From: Trichormus variabilis 0441
Lineage (GTDB): Bacteria; Cyanobacteriota; Cyanobacteriia; Cyanobacteriales; Nostocaceae
Length of the DNA stretch: 64,000 nucleotides
Reading direction: 5' to 3'
NCBI RefSeq assembly: GCF_009856605.1
Contig: NZ_CP047242.1
Coordinates: 3,416,001 to 3,480,000 of the forward strand
Below, piece by piece: positions 6,968 through 17,137 of this stretch; the first letter of the stretch is position 1; every line of letters begins with the position of its first letter. The notes beneath the pieces are model-generated. The model did no database searches. It was not told where the DNA came from and saw nothing but the letters and a program-made list of their open reading frames with translations. The translations under genes were made by a program, and so were the position numbers.

Positions 6968-9682
6968 ATGGATTTAATTCTTTGCCACACAACAGCTGAT
7001 TTTGATACATTGGGCGCAGCCGTAGGACTAACTTGCCTATTACCTGGAAGCAAGATTGTGTTGACTGGGGGCGCGCATCCACCTGTGCGAGATTTTTTGG
7101 CGTTACACCGAGATGAGTATCCTTTAATTGAAAGGCGTTCGGTAAATCCTGAGAAAATTCGATCGCTCACTATAGTAGATGCCCAACAACGCGATCGCCT
7201 GGGTAAGCCTGCTGAGTGGTTAGATTTACCTCAAGTTCAGAAAATTACGGTCTACGACCACCACACGGGACAAACATCAGATATCCCTGCAACTCAGTTA
7301 CATATTGCCTCGGTGGGGGCAACTACAACCCTGATTGCGGAGGAATTACAACGGCAGCAAATCACTCTCAATCCTGCCCAAGCAACGGTGATGGCTTTGG
7401 GTATTCATGTAGATACGGGTTCCCTTACCTACGACCAATCAACTCCCAGGGATGCCTTAGCTTTAGCTTGGTTGATGGTACAGGGTGCTAGTTTATCTGT
7501 AATTGCCAATTACCGTGACCCTGGTTTATCCCCCCAATTGCAGCGACTATTAACGGAAGCGTTGGAAAAATTAGAATATCTTTGCTTGCGTGGTTATACT
7601 ATCGCTTGGGTGACTTTAACAACAGATGGTTATGTCCCTGGGTTGTCAAGTCTAGCCTCACAGCTCATAGAGTTAACAGAAATTGATGCTTTGCTGTTGG
7701 CAAATGAACACCCATCAAATAAAGATGATTCCCGTTTTACAGTAATTGGGCGATCGCAAATTCCGGGTCTGCATCTAGACCAATTATTTCAACCCTTGGG
7801 CGGTGGTGGTCATTCCCAAGCAGCATCACTAAATTTACGTGGTGTTGATACCCAAGATATCCTCCAACAACTGCTCAAAGGTATCAAGGCGGCTATTCCT
7901 CATCCCCCCACAGCCAGGGATTTGATGTCTTCCCCTGTCCGCACAATTCGCCCGGAAACTACAATTGCCGAAGCACAGCGCATTTTATTACGCTACGGAC
8001 ACTCTGGTTTATCTGTGGTTAATCCCCAAGGGCAATTGGTGGGGATTATTTCCCGTCGTGATTTGGATATCGCCCTACATCACGGATTTAGTCATGCGCC
8101 AGTTAAAGGTTACATGACCACTGATTTAAAAACCATCACCCCAGATACAACGTTGCCACAAATTGAGTCGCTGATGGTGACCTATGATATCGGTCGCTTG
8201 CCAGTATTGGCAAATGAGCAGTTAGTGGGTATCGTCACTCGTACCGATGTTCTACGGGAACTGCATCAAAATATTGCTGTAGGTGGTAGCGGGAATTTAA
8301 GCCAATTCCGAGACATGGGTACTGAGTTGAAAACTTCCCTCAGCCATGAATTGCGATCGCGTCTGACTCCCCAACTCTGGCAATTACTCACCACTGCTTC
8401 CCAAGCTGCCGAGGAAAGGGGTTGGCATTTGTATTTAGTTGGTGGTGCGGTGCGGGACTTGCTGTTGGCAGAAGCAGCCGCCGGCACGCTCATGATCACA
8501 GATATAGATTTGGTAGTTGATGGCTTCCACAAATCAGCCGATGTGGGTGCAGGTGTGGAACTAGCAAAGGCACTGCAAGAAATTTACCCAGCCGCCCGTT
8601 TAGAAATCCACGGTGCTTTTCAAACGGCTGCTTTGTTGTGGCACAAAGACCCAGAATTAGATTCTTTGTGGGTAGATATTGCCACCGCCAGAACCGAATT
8701 TTATCCTTACCCCGCCGCCAATCCCGAAGTTGAAGCCAGTTCCATTCGCCAAGATTTATATCGCCGTGACTTTACCATCAACGCCCTCGCCCTGCGCCTC
8801 ACCTCTCCCCGTGCTGGTGATTTACTCGATTTCTTTGGCGGTTTATTAGACTTAAAAGCCAAGCAAATCCGCGTCCTACACGCCAATAGCTTTATCGAAG
8901 ACCCCACCCGGATTTATCGCGGTGTGCGCTTTGCGGTGCGTTTTGGATTTGCTATTGAACCACGCACCGAAGAATATATCCGCTATGCCATCAACAGTGG
9001 CGTTTACGATCGCACTGCCCAAAACAATACCAAAACCCCAGCCCTGCAAACTCGACTCAAAACTGAACTCAAGCACATCTTAGAAGCCCCTTACTGGCGA
9101 TCGGCTTTGCAACTACTCGATGACTTAGGGGCATTGCACTGCATCCATCCCACCCTGAGTTTAAATAGTGAACTCATACACCAACTACGTCTACTAGAAC
9201 GTTGTTTGCGGCGATTTGACCCCCAACAAAACCTAATTCCTTGGCAAATGCGCTTAGAAGCCATTATTGCCCACCTAGCACCAATGTATCGGGGTAAAGT
9301 CGCCAAAAATCTGCAATTACAGGAAGATAGCATTCAGCATTTGCAAAACCTCGCTGTTGCCCAAGCTGAGATTGTACAATCTCTATCTGAATATCAGCGC
9401 CCCAGCCAAGTAGTTCAGCTACTACGCAAGTATAATTTAGAAATACTAATTTTGATTGCTTTACAAAGCCAGCGCCCCATCAGGCGGCAAATCTGGCAAT
9501 ACTTAACAGTCTGGGCTAACGTTCAACCGATTCTAAACGGTAATGACCTCAAGAAGTTAGGGTATAAACCGGGGCCACAATATCGACAAATGCTAGATGA
9601 TTTACTAGCTAAAACTTTAGATGGAAATATTACAAATCAAGTAGAAGCCCAAGAGTTTTTAGCCCAGCAGTATCATAAATAA
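6968..9682 (+). CDS. cca: DHH phosphoesterase - CBS pair - tRNA nucleotidyltransferase fusion (A-adding or CCA-adding)
   Basis: Three modules lie in 904 residues. Residues 1-310 form a DHH/DHHA1 phosphoesterase (ADFDTLGA at 10-17, DHH at 97-99, GGGGHSQAAS near 278). Two CBS motifs follow at about 315-435 (DLMSSPVRTI and KGYMTTDLKTI). The C-terminal half is a class II nucleotidyltransferase: LVGGAVRDLLL near 488, the catalytic pair in TDIDLVVDGF, RRDFTINALAL near 598, and an R-rich RIYRGVRFAVRFGF helix. Class II enzymes add nucleotides to tRNA 3' ends. Long fused forms in cyanobacteria and Aquifex are linked to A-addition, with a separate CC-adding enzyme. I infer A-addition here; full CCA addition cannot be excluded. 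No neighbour suggests an operon. Confidence 0.9.
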   Translation: MDLILCHTTADFDTLGAAVGLTCLLPGSKIVLTGGAHPPVRDFLALHRDEYPLIERRSVNPEKIRSLTIVDAQQRDRLGKPAEWLDLPQVQKITVYDHHTGQTSDIPATQLHIASVGATTTLIAEELQRQQITLNPAQATVMALGIHVDTGSLTYDQSTPRDALALAWLMVQGASLSVIANYRDPGLSPQLQRLLTEALEKLEYLCLRGYTIAWVTLTTDGYVPGLSSLASQLIELTEIDALLLANEHPSNKDDSRFTVIGRSQIPGLHLDQLFQPLGGGGHSQAASLNLRGVDTQDILQQLLKGIKAAIPHPPTARDLMSSPVRTIRPETTIAEAQRILLRYGHSGLSVVNPQGQLVGIISRRDLDIALHHGFSHAPVKGYMTTDLKTITPDTTLPQIESLMVTYDIGRLPVLANEQLVGIVTRTDVLRELHQNIAVGGSGNLSQFRDMGTELKTSLSHELRSRLTPQLWQLLTTASQAAEERGWHLYLVGGAVRDLLLAEAAAGTLMITDIDLVVDGFHKSADVGAGVELAKALQEIYPAARLEIHGAFQTAALLWHKDPELDSLWVDIATARTEFYPYPAANPEVEASSIRQDLYRRDFTINALALRLTSPRAGDLLDFFGGLLDLKAKQIRVLHANSFIEDPTRIYRGVRFAVRFGFAIEPRTEEYIRYAINSGVYDRTAQNNTKTPALQTRLKTELKHILEAPYWRSALQLLDDLGALHCIHPTLSLNSELIHQLRLLERCLRRFDPQQNLIPWQMRLEAIIAHLAPMYRGKVAKNLQLQEDSIQHLQNLAVAQAEIVQSLSEYQRPSQVVQLLRKYNLEILILIALQSQRPIRRQIWQYLTVWANVQPILNGNDLKKLGYKPGPQYRQMLDDLLAKTLDGNITNQVEAQEFLAQQYHK

Positions 9683-9807
9683 CAATTCAAAATACCCTAC
9701 GGGAAGCTAAAGCTACAAAATTCAAAAATAAAATTGGGCAACCTCCGCGTTGAAAAATATTAGTTATGTATCAATACAGTTCAGTTAGCGTTAAAAAACT
9801 GATTTGG

Positions 9808-9904
9808 TGTAGGTTGGGTTGAGGAACGTAGGCGCAGCCTTCTCGTAGAGTAACCCAATTCTTGCCACTTTGTTGGGTTTCGCTATCGCTCTACCCAACC
9901 TACA
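9808..9904. repeat. MITE-like element with 12-bp inverted ends (97 bp)
   Basis: Perfect inverted ends TGTAGGTTGGGT (9808-9819) and ACCCAACCTACA (9893-9904) enclose non-coding DNA that repeats the TTGGGTT theme internally. This looks like a foldback or MITE-type element in the gap between the nucleotidyltransferase gene and sbcC. I see no second full copy in this window. Confidence 0.6.
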
Positions 9905-9922
9905 ATTATCCTTAACTTTTCA

Positions 9923-9962
9923 CCCAATCCCCAATCCCCAGTCCCCAATCCCCAGTCCCCAG
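9923..9962. repeat. STRR heptamer array (CCCCAAT/CCCCAGT)
   Basis: About 5-6 head-to-tail copies of a 7-base unit alternate between CCCCAAT and CCCCAGT, ending just before the sbcC stop codon. Short tandemly repeated repetitive (STRR) heptamers are a known feature of heterocystous cyanobacterial genomes. Confidence 0.8.
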
Positions 9963-9969
9963 CCATACC

Positions 9970-12900
9970 TTAAGTTAACAACCGAATCCTCGACCCCTGT
10001 TGCGTTTTATCTACCTCAATTCTGGCTTGAAACGCCTCCTTAAGGTGGGGCATATGGGTAACAGTGAGGATGCAGGCGAAATCGTTAGCGATCGCATTAA
10101 TGGCAGCAATGAGGCGATCGCATCCTTCCGCATCTTGTGTACCAAAACCTTCGTCTACAATCAATAGTTGCAATGCGGCTCCGGCTCTTTGGGCTAATAG
10201 TTTCGCTAAGGCTAAACGAATCGCAAAGTTAATTCTAAAAGCTTCCCCACCGGAGTAGGTTTCATAAGCTCTTGTACCTCTGGCATCGGCAATGAGAATA
10301 TCTAAGGTATCTATGAGTTTGGCATTTTTCTTGGTAGATTTACTGCCCTTTCCTGCTCTTTGAGTAATAAATTGTACGTGCAGTTGATTCGCACTCAGCC
10401 TGGATAAAAGTTGATTTGTCTCGGCTTCTAGTTGGGGCAACACGTTCTCAATCATCAAAGCTTGGATACCATTTTTACCAAACGCCTGGGCTAATTCCTG
10501 ATATACCCGGTATTGCTGCTTGCAAGTTTGGTATTGTTGCTGCTGCTCCTCATATTGAGTTTGCAGTGTTTCCAACTGATGGGCTAACTGTTCTAAACGT
10601 CCTAACTGGGTGATTTGTTCGTCTAGTTGTCGCCGTCTTGTGGCTAACTGTTGTTCTAAAGCTTGAATTTGCTCCCTGGGGTTAGCGGCTTGGGCTAACT
10701 GCTCCACAAGGCTATCGATTTGGGTGGCGAGTTGTTGTCTTTCCTGCAATCTGGCAAGTTTAGAGACTTCCAAATCTTGCAATCTGCCCTGGAGTTGGGG
10801 ATACTGTTGCTGGGCTGATAACAGCTGCTGGTAACGCAACTGCCAAGCTTGGGACTGGCGCACCGCGAGACGTAGGTTGTTATGCTGCTCAGAACTATAA
10901 CCAAGTTCTGCGATTTGCTCCTCAAGGGCTGCGATTTGTTGAGCATCTTCCGAATCAGTTTGCTCCTGCTGGATTCTGGTTTGTAGTTGGGTAATTTGAG
11001 CTTGTAATTCTGGTTTACGGGCTGCTAATGTCGCCAGGCGTTTGCTAGCATCCTTGATTTGCCCTTGCTTAATTTCTGCCCATCGCCACCGTTCCACTTC
11101 GCTACGAGCCAGGGCATGGTCTTGCTCATTGTAATTTAATTGTTGCAGATATTGTTCTAATTGCCGCAATTCAGCTTGTTGATCAAGGGCAAAATCACCA
11201 ACTTGCAGCGATCGCTCTAAGTGTTGTTTTTCGGCTGCCAATTGTTGTAATTGTTGTTCAGCATCGCTGGTAGATTGCAGTTGGGCAGCTAATTGTCCTC
11301 GTTGTTCTCGTAACGCATCGTAAGCATTTAATTTCTGGGATATTTCCCGATATTCCTGCCTTAATACCTGAATTTCTCTATCGGAAACTGCCATCTGCTC
11401 ACGAAACACCCACAATTGCCCCTCGGTTTCCTTATACTCATCTTTGGTTTTATCTACTACCCGATTCCAATGATGTTCATCTAAAGGACGTTCGCACAAA
11501 GGACAGATAGCATCGGGGGTGCGGAGCATTTGCAATTTCTGCTCCATTTCTCCCAATAATCTTTCATATTCCCGTTGTTGGGCTTGCAGACGTTCTATAA
11601 AATTCCGTCTTTCGTGGCCTTTTTCCTGCACCCGTTGCAAATAAACCCGGTCTTTCTCCATTTGATCAATTTGCATCGCCACTTCCATGACCGCTTGTTG
11701 CAGTTGGGGTTGGCGTTGGGAGGCTCGTTGCAATTGATTCTCTGTGGCTTGTAGTTGTTCGAGCCTGGCGACTAACCCCGCATGAACCCGGTCTAAATGG
11801 CTTTGTAGATGTTGGCGCTGTTGCAACAAAGGGGAAACCTGCATTTGCAGTTCATCTAGGTGCGCTAAATGGCGACGGGCGGCGGCGAGTTGGGCTAAGG
11901 CGGCTTCTATTTCCCCGGATTTGCTCAAGGTGTGCTGAATTTCTTGTTCTTGTTGCTTTAAGGCTTCCAATTGTCCTTGGACTTGTTGGAGTTGTCTTTC
12001 CAGTTCGTGAATTTGTTTAGTTAACTGTTGCTGCTTTTGTTGGCGTAGGGCTGTGGCGCGGGTATGTTCGTCAAACTTGACAGCAAATACTTCTTCTTGG
12101 GATTGCAGACTTTGGTAATGGCTGTAGCCGTTTTGAATCTCTGCTTCCCGGTGCAAGATAGCTTCTAACTCAGCTAACTGTGTTTTGACTGCTGACTGTT
12201 CTTGTTGGAGGCGATCGCTATCTTGTGTAAGATTTTGGTATTGTTGCCTCACAAAATTTAACTGCTGTTCGCTATTTTGCCTCTGGTGTTGAATCACCTG
12301 CAAACTCTGCAATTGAATCGTCTCAAAGGCTTGTACCTGTTGCAGTTGGTTAATTTCCGCTTCTAATTCTGCCCGTTGGGCTTTGGTGTTTTCCCGTTGT
12401 TGTAACTGAGTTTTAATTGACTCCAAAGAACGTTCTAATTCTTCCGCCCTCACTTTAAATTGACGCGATGAATCTTTGGCTCGTTCTTCCAACTCATCAT
12501 ATTGGTTTAGTTTCAACAACTCCGCCAAAATTTCCTTGCGTTCACTGGGACGCTTGAGCATAAATTCATCTGCTCTTCCTTGACGTAGGTAAGCAGAGTT
12601 AATAAAAGTCTCATAATCAAGCTTGATGTGTTCTAAAATCAAATCCTGGGTGGCGCGGACACCTTTACCAGTAATTGCCCGGAAGCCAGAGGGTGTTTCG
12701 ATTTGAAATTCCAAAATCCCCGATGCACCCCGAATTCTACTGCGAATTACGCGATATTTTTGCTGATTATTTTGAAAAGTAAAATCAACCCTAACTTCTT
12801 TTTCACCAGAATTGATCACATCATCTTCCACCGCCGCACGACTTTCACCCCATAGCGCCCATGTGATGGCTTCCAGGAGAGACGATTTACCTGCTCCATT

Positions 12901-12996
12901 GGCACCACAAATACAAGCCGTATGCAAACCACGAAAATCTAAAGTTGCATCACGGTAACTCAGAAAATTTTTTAGGACAAGTTGTACTGGAATCAT
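9970..12996 (-). CDS. sbcC: Exonuclease subunit SbcC (Rad50-like ATPase)
   Basis: SbcC is the SMC-like ATPase that works with nuclease SbcD to cleave hairpins and process DNA ends. The 1008-residue protein starts MIPVQLVLKNFLSYRDA with Walker A GANGAGKSS at 31-39. Two long Gln/Glu-rich coiled-coil arms flank a zinc hook, CPLCERPL, near residue 497. The C-terminus has the ABC signature TYSGGEAFRINFA and Walker B LLIVDEGFGTQD. Length and domain order are standard. sbcD is not adjacent here, so the pair is split, as is common in cyanobacteria. The start is ATG 12996. Confidence 0.95.
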   Translation of the reverse strand: MIPVQLVLKNFLSYRDATLDFRGLHTACICGANGAGKSSLLEAITWALWGESRAAVEDDVINSGEKEVRVDFTFQNNQQKYRVIRSRIRGASGILEFQIETPSGFRAITGKGVRATQDLILEHIKLDYETFINSAYLRQGRADEFMLKRPSERKEILAELLKLNQYDELEERAKDSSRQFKVRAEELERSLESIKTQLQQRENTKAQRAELEAEINQLQQVQAFETIQLQSLQVIQHQRQNSEQQLNFVRQQYQNLTQDSDRLQQEQSAVKTQLAELEAILHREAEIQNGYSHYQSLQSQEEVFAVKFDEHTRATALRQQKQQQLTKQIHELERQLQQVQGQLEALKQQEQEIQHTLSKSGEIEAALAQLAAARRHLAHLDELQMQVSPLLQQRQHLQSHLDRVHAGLVARLEQLQATENQLQRASQRQPQLQQAVMEVAMQIDQMEKDRVYLQRVQEKGHERRNFIERLQAQQREYERLLGEMEQKLQMLRTPDAICPLCERPLDEHHWNRVVDKTKDEYKETEGQLWVFREQMAVSDREIQVLRQEYREISQKLNAYDALREQRGQLAAQLQSTSDAEQQLQQLAAEKQHLERSLQVGDFALDQQAELRQLEQYLQQLNYNEQDHALARSEVERWRWAEIKQGQIKDASKRLATLAARKPELQAQITQLQTRIQQEQTDSEDAQQIAALEEQIAELGYSSEQHNNLRLAVRQSQAWQLRYQQLLSAQQQYPQLQGRLQDLEVSKLARLQERQQLATQIDSLVEQLAQAANPREQIQALEQQLATRRRQLDEQITQLGRLEQLAHQLETLQTQYEEQQQQYQTCKQQYRVYQELAQAFGKNGIQALMIENVLPQLEAETNQLLSRLSANQLHVQFITQRAGKGSKSTKKNAKLIDTLDILIADARGTRAYETYSGGEAFRINFAIRLALAKLLAQRAGAALQLLIVDEGFGTQDAEGCDRLIAAINAIANDFACILTVTHMPHLKEAFQARIEVDKTQQGSRIRLLT

Positions 12997-13641
12997 TGAG
13001 GCTATAGCGCCACATCTACATTTTATTAACTAGCAGTACAGATGCACTCTTGTTAGTTTAACTAGGTAAATATCAGGTTTCTAGTTTTAAAGTCCGTAAT
13101 TTTACGAAAATTAACATTATTCTGAGTAAGTTTTTCTGATTTTGCAAAATATTTTCCTTATACACAGAGAAAAAGAGAAATCAGTTATGACTTAAGCACC
13201 CAGTTTGTCTGTTGAGACTGGGTGTAAGGGGGTAAGGGTATAGGGGTGTAAATATTTAAAACCCCTACACCCCTACACCCCTGCACCCTTGATTTTTAGT
13301 TTTCAGATATAAGTCCCATCACTAAAAGGCTATTTTCTCTTTTCCCAATTAATAAAAGTACGGCAATAATAAAAGAATGTTTATCATCAACGTTCTCACA
13401 ACTCTGACACCATTTCATTTTTTGGACGATACAAATACATCGGTAGGAGTGTATAGCTCTAAATGCCTCCAACATATCCAATATGTATCAGAATTTTGGT
13501 GAAACGGGATGATACCAGCCATTAGTCAGTCGCTAAAATAAGCTTTTTGAAATTGACTAGTCTGGCTTGTGAAGACACTGATACATTATGAAGTTGAGCA
13601 TAGAACAAAGTTAGATTTCTCTTTATTACCCTGGCAAGTCT
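12997..13641. other. Intergenic region with a MITE-like copy
   Basis: These 645 bases separate divergent sbcC and a hybrid kinase gene. The stretch holds one degenerate MITE-like element (13188-13317). A 61-codon minus-strand frame at 13296-13481 begins inside ordinary intergenic DNA and ends in the repeat; I do not regard it as a gene. Confidence 0.55.
13188..13317. repeat. MITE-like element, degenerate full-length copy
   Basis: It shows the same layout as 1814-1946: ATGACTTAAGCACCC at the left, TGTCTGTTGAGACTGGGTG, a G-rich tract, a C-rich tract with repeated ACCCCTAC units, GATTTTTAGTTTTCA, and AAGTCCC at the right. The terminal repeats have diverged, so it is probably an old copy. Confidence 0.7.
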
Positions 13642-15936
13642 ATGTTGCTCCACAAAAGACAAATTGTGTTAGTTTTGGCTTGGCTAGTGCTGATTTTTAC
13701 TCAGGCAATAGCTATATACCAGGGTGAGCCTTATATTTCTTCTTGCTTTCCCATATCTAAATTAGCGATCGCGCTCACCTTTTGGCTAGAACTAATTGCC
13801 ATCATCTTGACAGGTATTGCTTTTATCCTCACAGCAACCCGGCGAGATGTTACTGAACATCCGCAGACAAAAGACGAACTGTGTACTCACCAGCAAGAGT
13901 TATCCATGCTACCAGAATTTACCGACGGTATTACAGCTTTTAAACAAACACAAGCAGCCCTACAAAGTAATCAAAATTTAATGCACACAGTTATAGAAAA
14001 TCTTCCCAATGGTGGTGTTTTCCTGTTTGACCAAAATTTACGCTTCATCTTGGCAGCAGGCTTAGGGTTAGGGGTGGTAGGAATTACGAAAGCTGATATA
14101 GAAGGTAAAACCATTTGGGAAGCACTCCCCCCAGAAACTTCTTCTGAGGTTGAGTTACCTTATCGCCAAGCATTTGCCGGGATCAGCTCTCGTTTTGAAG
14201 CACCCTATGGACACCGCGTTTATGAAGTCCATGTTTTACCTGTGAGGAACGATGATGGTGAGATTTTTGCTGGAATGACCATTACCCAAGAAATCACAGA
14301 GCGTAAACAATCTGAATTAGCTTTGCAAGATGCCCTACAACTGTTAAATCTACACATAGATACTACTCCTTTGGCAGTGGTGCAATGGGATTGCCACCTA
14401 TGCGTTACCCGTTGGTCATCTACTGCCGAAAAAATCTTTGGCTGGCGGACAGAGGAAGTAATCGGAAAATACTTTCAAGATTTGCACATGGTCTATGAGG
14501 AAGATATGACAGCAGTTGCAGAGGCGAGCAATCGCCTCCTCAGTGGCCAAGAATCGCAAATTATCCAATACAATCGCAACTATACTAAAGACTCTAGAGT
14601 TATTTATTGCGAGTGGTACAACTCTAGCATTACTAATGAAGCAGGTAGTGTCACCTCTGTACTGTCACTAGTATTAGATGTAACAGAGCGCATACAAGCA
14701 GAAAAAGCATTACGCCAAAGCGAATTAATGGTAATTGAAGAGCGGGCGCAAGCTTTAGAAAGAGAACGGGCAGCTCGTATAGAACTGGAAAGAGCCAGTC
14801 GCATGAAAGATGAATTTTTAGCGATAGTTTCCCATGAATTGCGATCGCCCCTCAATGGTATTTTAGGTTGGTCGCGCCTGCTCCGCACCCGCAAACTGTC
14901 ACCAGAAAAGATTGAACAAGCTTTAGAATCAATTGAGCGCAATGCTCAAGCCCAAACTCAATTAATTGAAGACTTACTCGATATTTCGCGGATTATTCGC
15001 GGTAACATTCGCTTACTTGTACGCCCCACAAAATTGATTCCCGTAATTCAAGCAGCACTAGATACTGTTCGCCCAATTGCCAATACCAAATCAATCCAAA
15101 TTATATCTCGCCTGAATTTTGATATTGGTTTAGTTTCTGCCGACCCAGAACGTTTACAGCAAGTGATTTGGAACTTACTTTCCAATGCAGTCAAGTTTAC
15201 TCCTGAAGGCGGACGGGTAGAAATTTGCCTAGAACAAGTAGAGACTAATGTGCAGATTCGGGTAACTGACACAGGTAAAGGCATTAGTCCTGAGTTTTTA
15301 CCTTATGTATTTGACCGTTTCCGCCAAGCAGATGCTACCACAACCAGAAATCAAGGGGGACTAGGTTTAGGTCTGGCGATCGTGCGTAATCTCGTTGAGC
15401 TTCACAATGGTACAGTTTCAGTTGCTAGCCCAGGAGAAGGACAAGGAGCGACATTTACGGTCCAACTACCACTCTTACCAAGTTACTCCACAGTCACCCC
15501 AGAAGAACCCTTGCTTCAACGACAGACAACCTGGGATGCTAAAGTCCAAATCAGAGGACTAAAAATTTTAGCAGTTGATGATGAACCAGATACTAGAGAA
15601 TTTCTCAAAACTGCCTTAGAACAATACGGAGCAATTGTGACAACCGCAGCCTCCACCAGTGAAGCCTTAAAACTGTTGCAATTAGTGAAGCCTGATGTGC
15701 TACTAAGTGATATTGGGATGCCAAATGAAGATGGCTACGCTCTAATTCGGCAAATTCGAGCGCTATCATCAGAACAAGGGGGAAATGTCCCAGCTGCCGC
15801 CCTGACCGCTTACACCAGACAAAGCGATCGCCTCCTTGCCCTAACCGCCGGATTTCAAATTCATATATCCAAACCAATTGAGCCAATCCAGTTATTAAAA
15901 ATTGTTGCCACCCTGGCTGGCAACAACTCGAATTGA
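13642..15936 (+). CDS. Hybrid sensor histidine kinase (two TM, two PAS, HisKA, HATPase, receiver)
   Basis: The 764-residue protein starts with two membrane helices (about 8-25 and 38-62), separated by a short extracytoplasmic loop. Two PAS domains follow at about 105-220 and 235-350, the second with the VTERIQAEKALRQ linker. A coiled region leads to the H-box FLAIVSHELRSPLNGILGW near residue 397. The ATPase boxes are NLLSNAVKFTP, VTDTGKGISPEF and GGLGLGLAIVR. A C-terminal receiver has DDEPDTRE and phospho-acceptor Asp in LLSDIGMP near 690. Such proteins autophosphorylate on His and pass phosphate to their own receiver. The signal is unknown and no partner regulator is adjacent. Confidence 0.93.
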   Translation: MLLHKRQIVLVLAWLVLIFTQAIAIYQGEPYISSCFPISKLAIALTFWLELIAIILTGIAFILTATRRDVTEHPQTKDELCTHQQELSMLPEFTDGITAFKQTQAALQSNQNLMHTVIENLPNGGVFLFDQNLRFILAAGLGLGVVGITKADIEGKTIWEALPPETSSEVELPYRQAFAGISSRFEAPYGHRVYEVHVLPVRNDDGEIFAGMTITQEITERKQSELALQDALQLLNLHIDTTPLAVVQWDCHLCVTRWSSTAEKIFGWRTEEVIGKYFQDLHMVYEEDMTAVAEASNRLLSGQESQIIQYNRNYTKDSRVIYCEWYNSSITNEAGSVTSVLSLVLDVTERIQAEKALRQSELMVIEERAQALERERAARIELERASRMKDEFLAIVSHELRSPLNGILGWSRLLRTRKLSPEKIEQALESIERNAQAQTQLIEDLLDISRIIRGNIRLLVRPTKLIPVIQAALDTVRPIANTKSIQIISRLNFDIGLVSADPERLQQVIWNLLSNAVKFTPEGGRVEICLEQVETNVQIRVTDTGKGISPEFLPYVFDRFRQADATTTRNQGGLGLGLAIVRNLVELHNGTVSVASPGEGQGATFTVQLPLLPSYSTVTPEEPLLQRQTTWDAKVQIRGLKILAVDDEPDTREFLKTALEQYGAIVTTAASTSEALKLLQLVKPDVLLSDIGMPNEDGYALIRQIRALSSEQGGNVPAAALTAYTRQSDRLLALTAGFQIHISKPIEPIQLLKIVATLAGNNSN

Positions 15937-16007
15937 AAGAAAGCCGCAGAGGAATTAAAATTCCTCACCCACAAAGGGATGAGAAATCTGGTAATGGGTA
16001 ATAGTCC

Positions 16008-16040
16008 TATTACTTATTACCTATTACCTATTACCTATTA
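16008..16040. repeat. STRR heptamer array (TATTACC)
   Basis: About four copies of the heptamer TATTACC lie in the 170-base gap before the secreted protein gene at 16107. Confidence 0.75.
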
Positions 16041-16106
16041 GAAGTAAGAAACAATCTCAGTAAAACCTCGTCAAGAAATACATAATCACAGAAACCCAAA
16101 ACTATT

Positions 16107-16802
16107 ATGACTCGCTTGAATCACTGGAAATCTGGAGCTGCCGCACTCATGGCATTAACAGTCACAACAGGAACCGTTGCCCCCATCATTGCCTTTGCAC
16201 CGGCTGCTAATGCCCAATTAATTGGTCAAACTCGGAGAGTTTCTATTCCTGCTGGAGTGACTTTTCCTGTTACCTACGATAAAGAGCAAGTAGTTGTTAG
16301 TCGTGGAGAAACTATATCTTTAACTCTAAAAATAGCTAACAATATTATCGACAATAACAGGAACGTTTTGATTCCTGCGGGAACTGAAGTTGTGGGACAA
16401 CTAGAACCCGTATATTTCAACGGTAATTTCTCCCAAGACAGAAATGACCAAAGTAATGTCAGAGGTGTAAGGTTCGTCGCCAGAGAATTAATATTTCCTT
16501 CTGGTAATAGACAGTCAATCAGCGCCAATTCTCAAACTGTTACTAGACTAGAAAAAATTAGCAGAAATGACTCTGGCAAAATCTTAACTGATGCTGCTAT
16601 TGGTGCAGGTGCTGCCACAGCAATTTCTTTGATTACAGGTAATCGCCGAATTGAAATTTTAGAACCTGTAGGTGGTGCAGCAGCAGGCGCTTTAGCTAGT
16701 GTATTACTACGCAAGAAAGAAGCTGAAGTCTTTGTGGTCAGACCCCAACAAGATTTGCGACTAGCCCTGAGTTCTAACTTGACAGTGGATGTTTTCCGCT
16801 AG
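16107..16802 (+). CDS. Secreted Gly/Ala-rich conserved protein, paralogue of the SLH protein downstream
   Basis: The 231-residue protein has a signal peptide: basic start, hydrophobic core, and an ANAQ cleavage region near residue 36. The rest parallels the C-terminal half of the next gene: FPVTYDKEQVVVSRGET, VLIPAGTEVVGQL, FVARELIFPSG, a Gly/Ala hydrophobic stretch (AAIGAGAATAIS) and a final LxLxLSSNLTV strand. The Gly/Ala segment could insert in a membrane. Signal peptides are also alike (TRLNHWKSGAAALMALT here, NLTRWQSGTSALMALS there). It probably sits in the periplasm or envelope. I do not know its biochemical role. Confidence 0.82.
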   Translation: MTRLNHWKSGAAALMALTVTTGTVAPIIAFAPAANAQLIGQTRRVSIPAGVTFPVTYDKEQVVVSRGETISLTLKIANNIIDNNRNVLIPAGTEVVGQLEPVYFNGNFSQDRNDQSNVRGVRFVARELIFPSGNRQSISANSQTVTRLEKISRNDSGKILTDAAIGAGAATAISLITGNRRIEILEPVGGAAAGALASVLLRKKEAEVFVVRPQQDLRLALSSNLTVDVFR

Positions 16803-17137
16803 TTAGTTTCCTGAAGATTTAATAGTGAATTTCATCATTCCTCTTTTAGCGATCGCCCCTTGAATTATATGTAGGCGATCGCTTAATTTTTGCTCCCAAA
16901 ATTCATTTTTCAGTTACATCAGCCGCCAAATAAATGAAGATATAGGCTGGCTAATCATAAATCACCAGTAATAGCACTATTCCTAAATATCTAATACTTG
17001 TGATATAGCTATTTTGATTATTTTTACTTGTGACGAACTCATCCATTTTTATACAGAAAAACAGAAACTTTTTAGTTATTAATACGGTCTAACTAATTAA
17101 CAAGACAAACAAATAATTGAGTAGGTTAAGAAACTGT
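16803..17137. other. Intergenic between the two paralogues
   Basis: The 335 bases contain two HIP1-type sites near 16849 and 16875 that form a small inverted pair. No gene, RNA or promoter box can be called with confidence. Confidence 0.45.

Noticed and set aside
13296..13481. 61-codon minus frame
   Set aside because: Its end lies in the MITE-like repeat and no motif or ribosome site supports it.
14604..14942. 112-codon minus frame inside the hybrid kinase
   Set aside because: Shadow of the kinase gene; it covers the H-box region in antisense.
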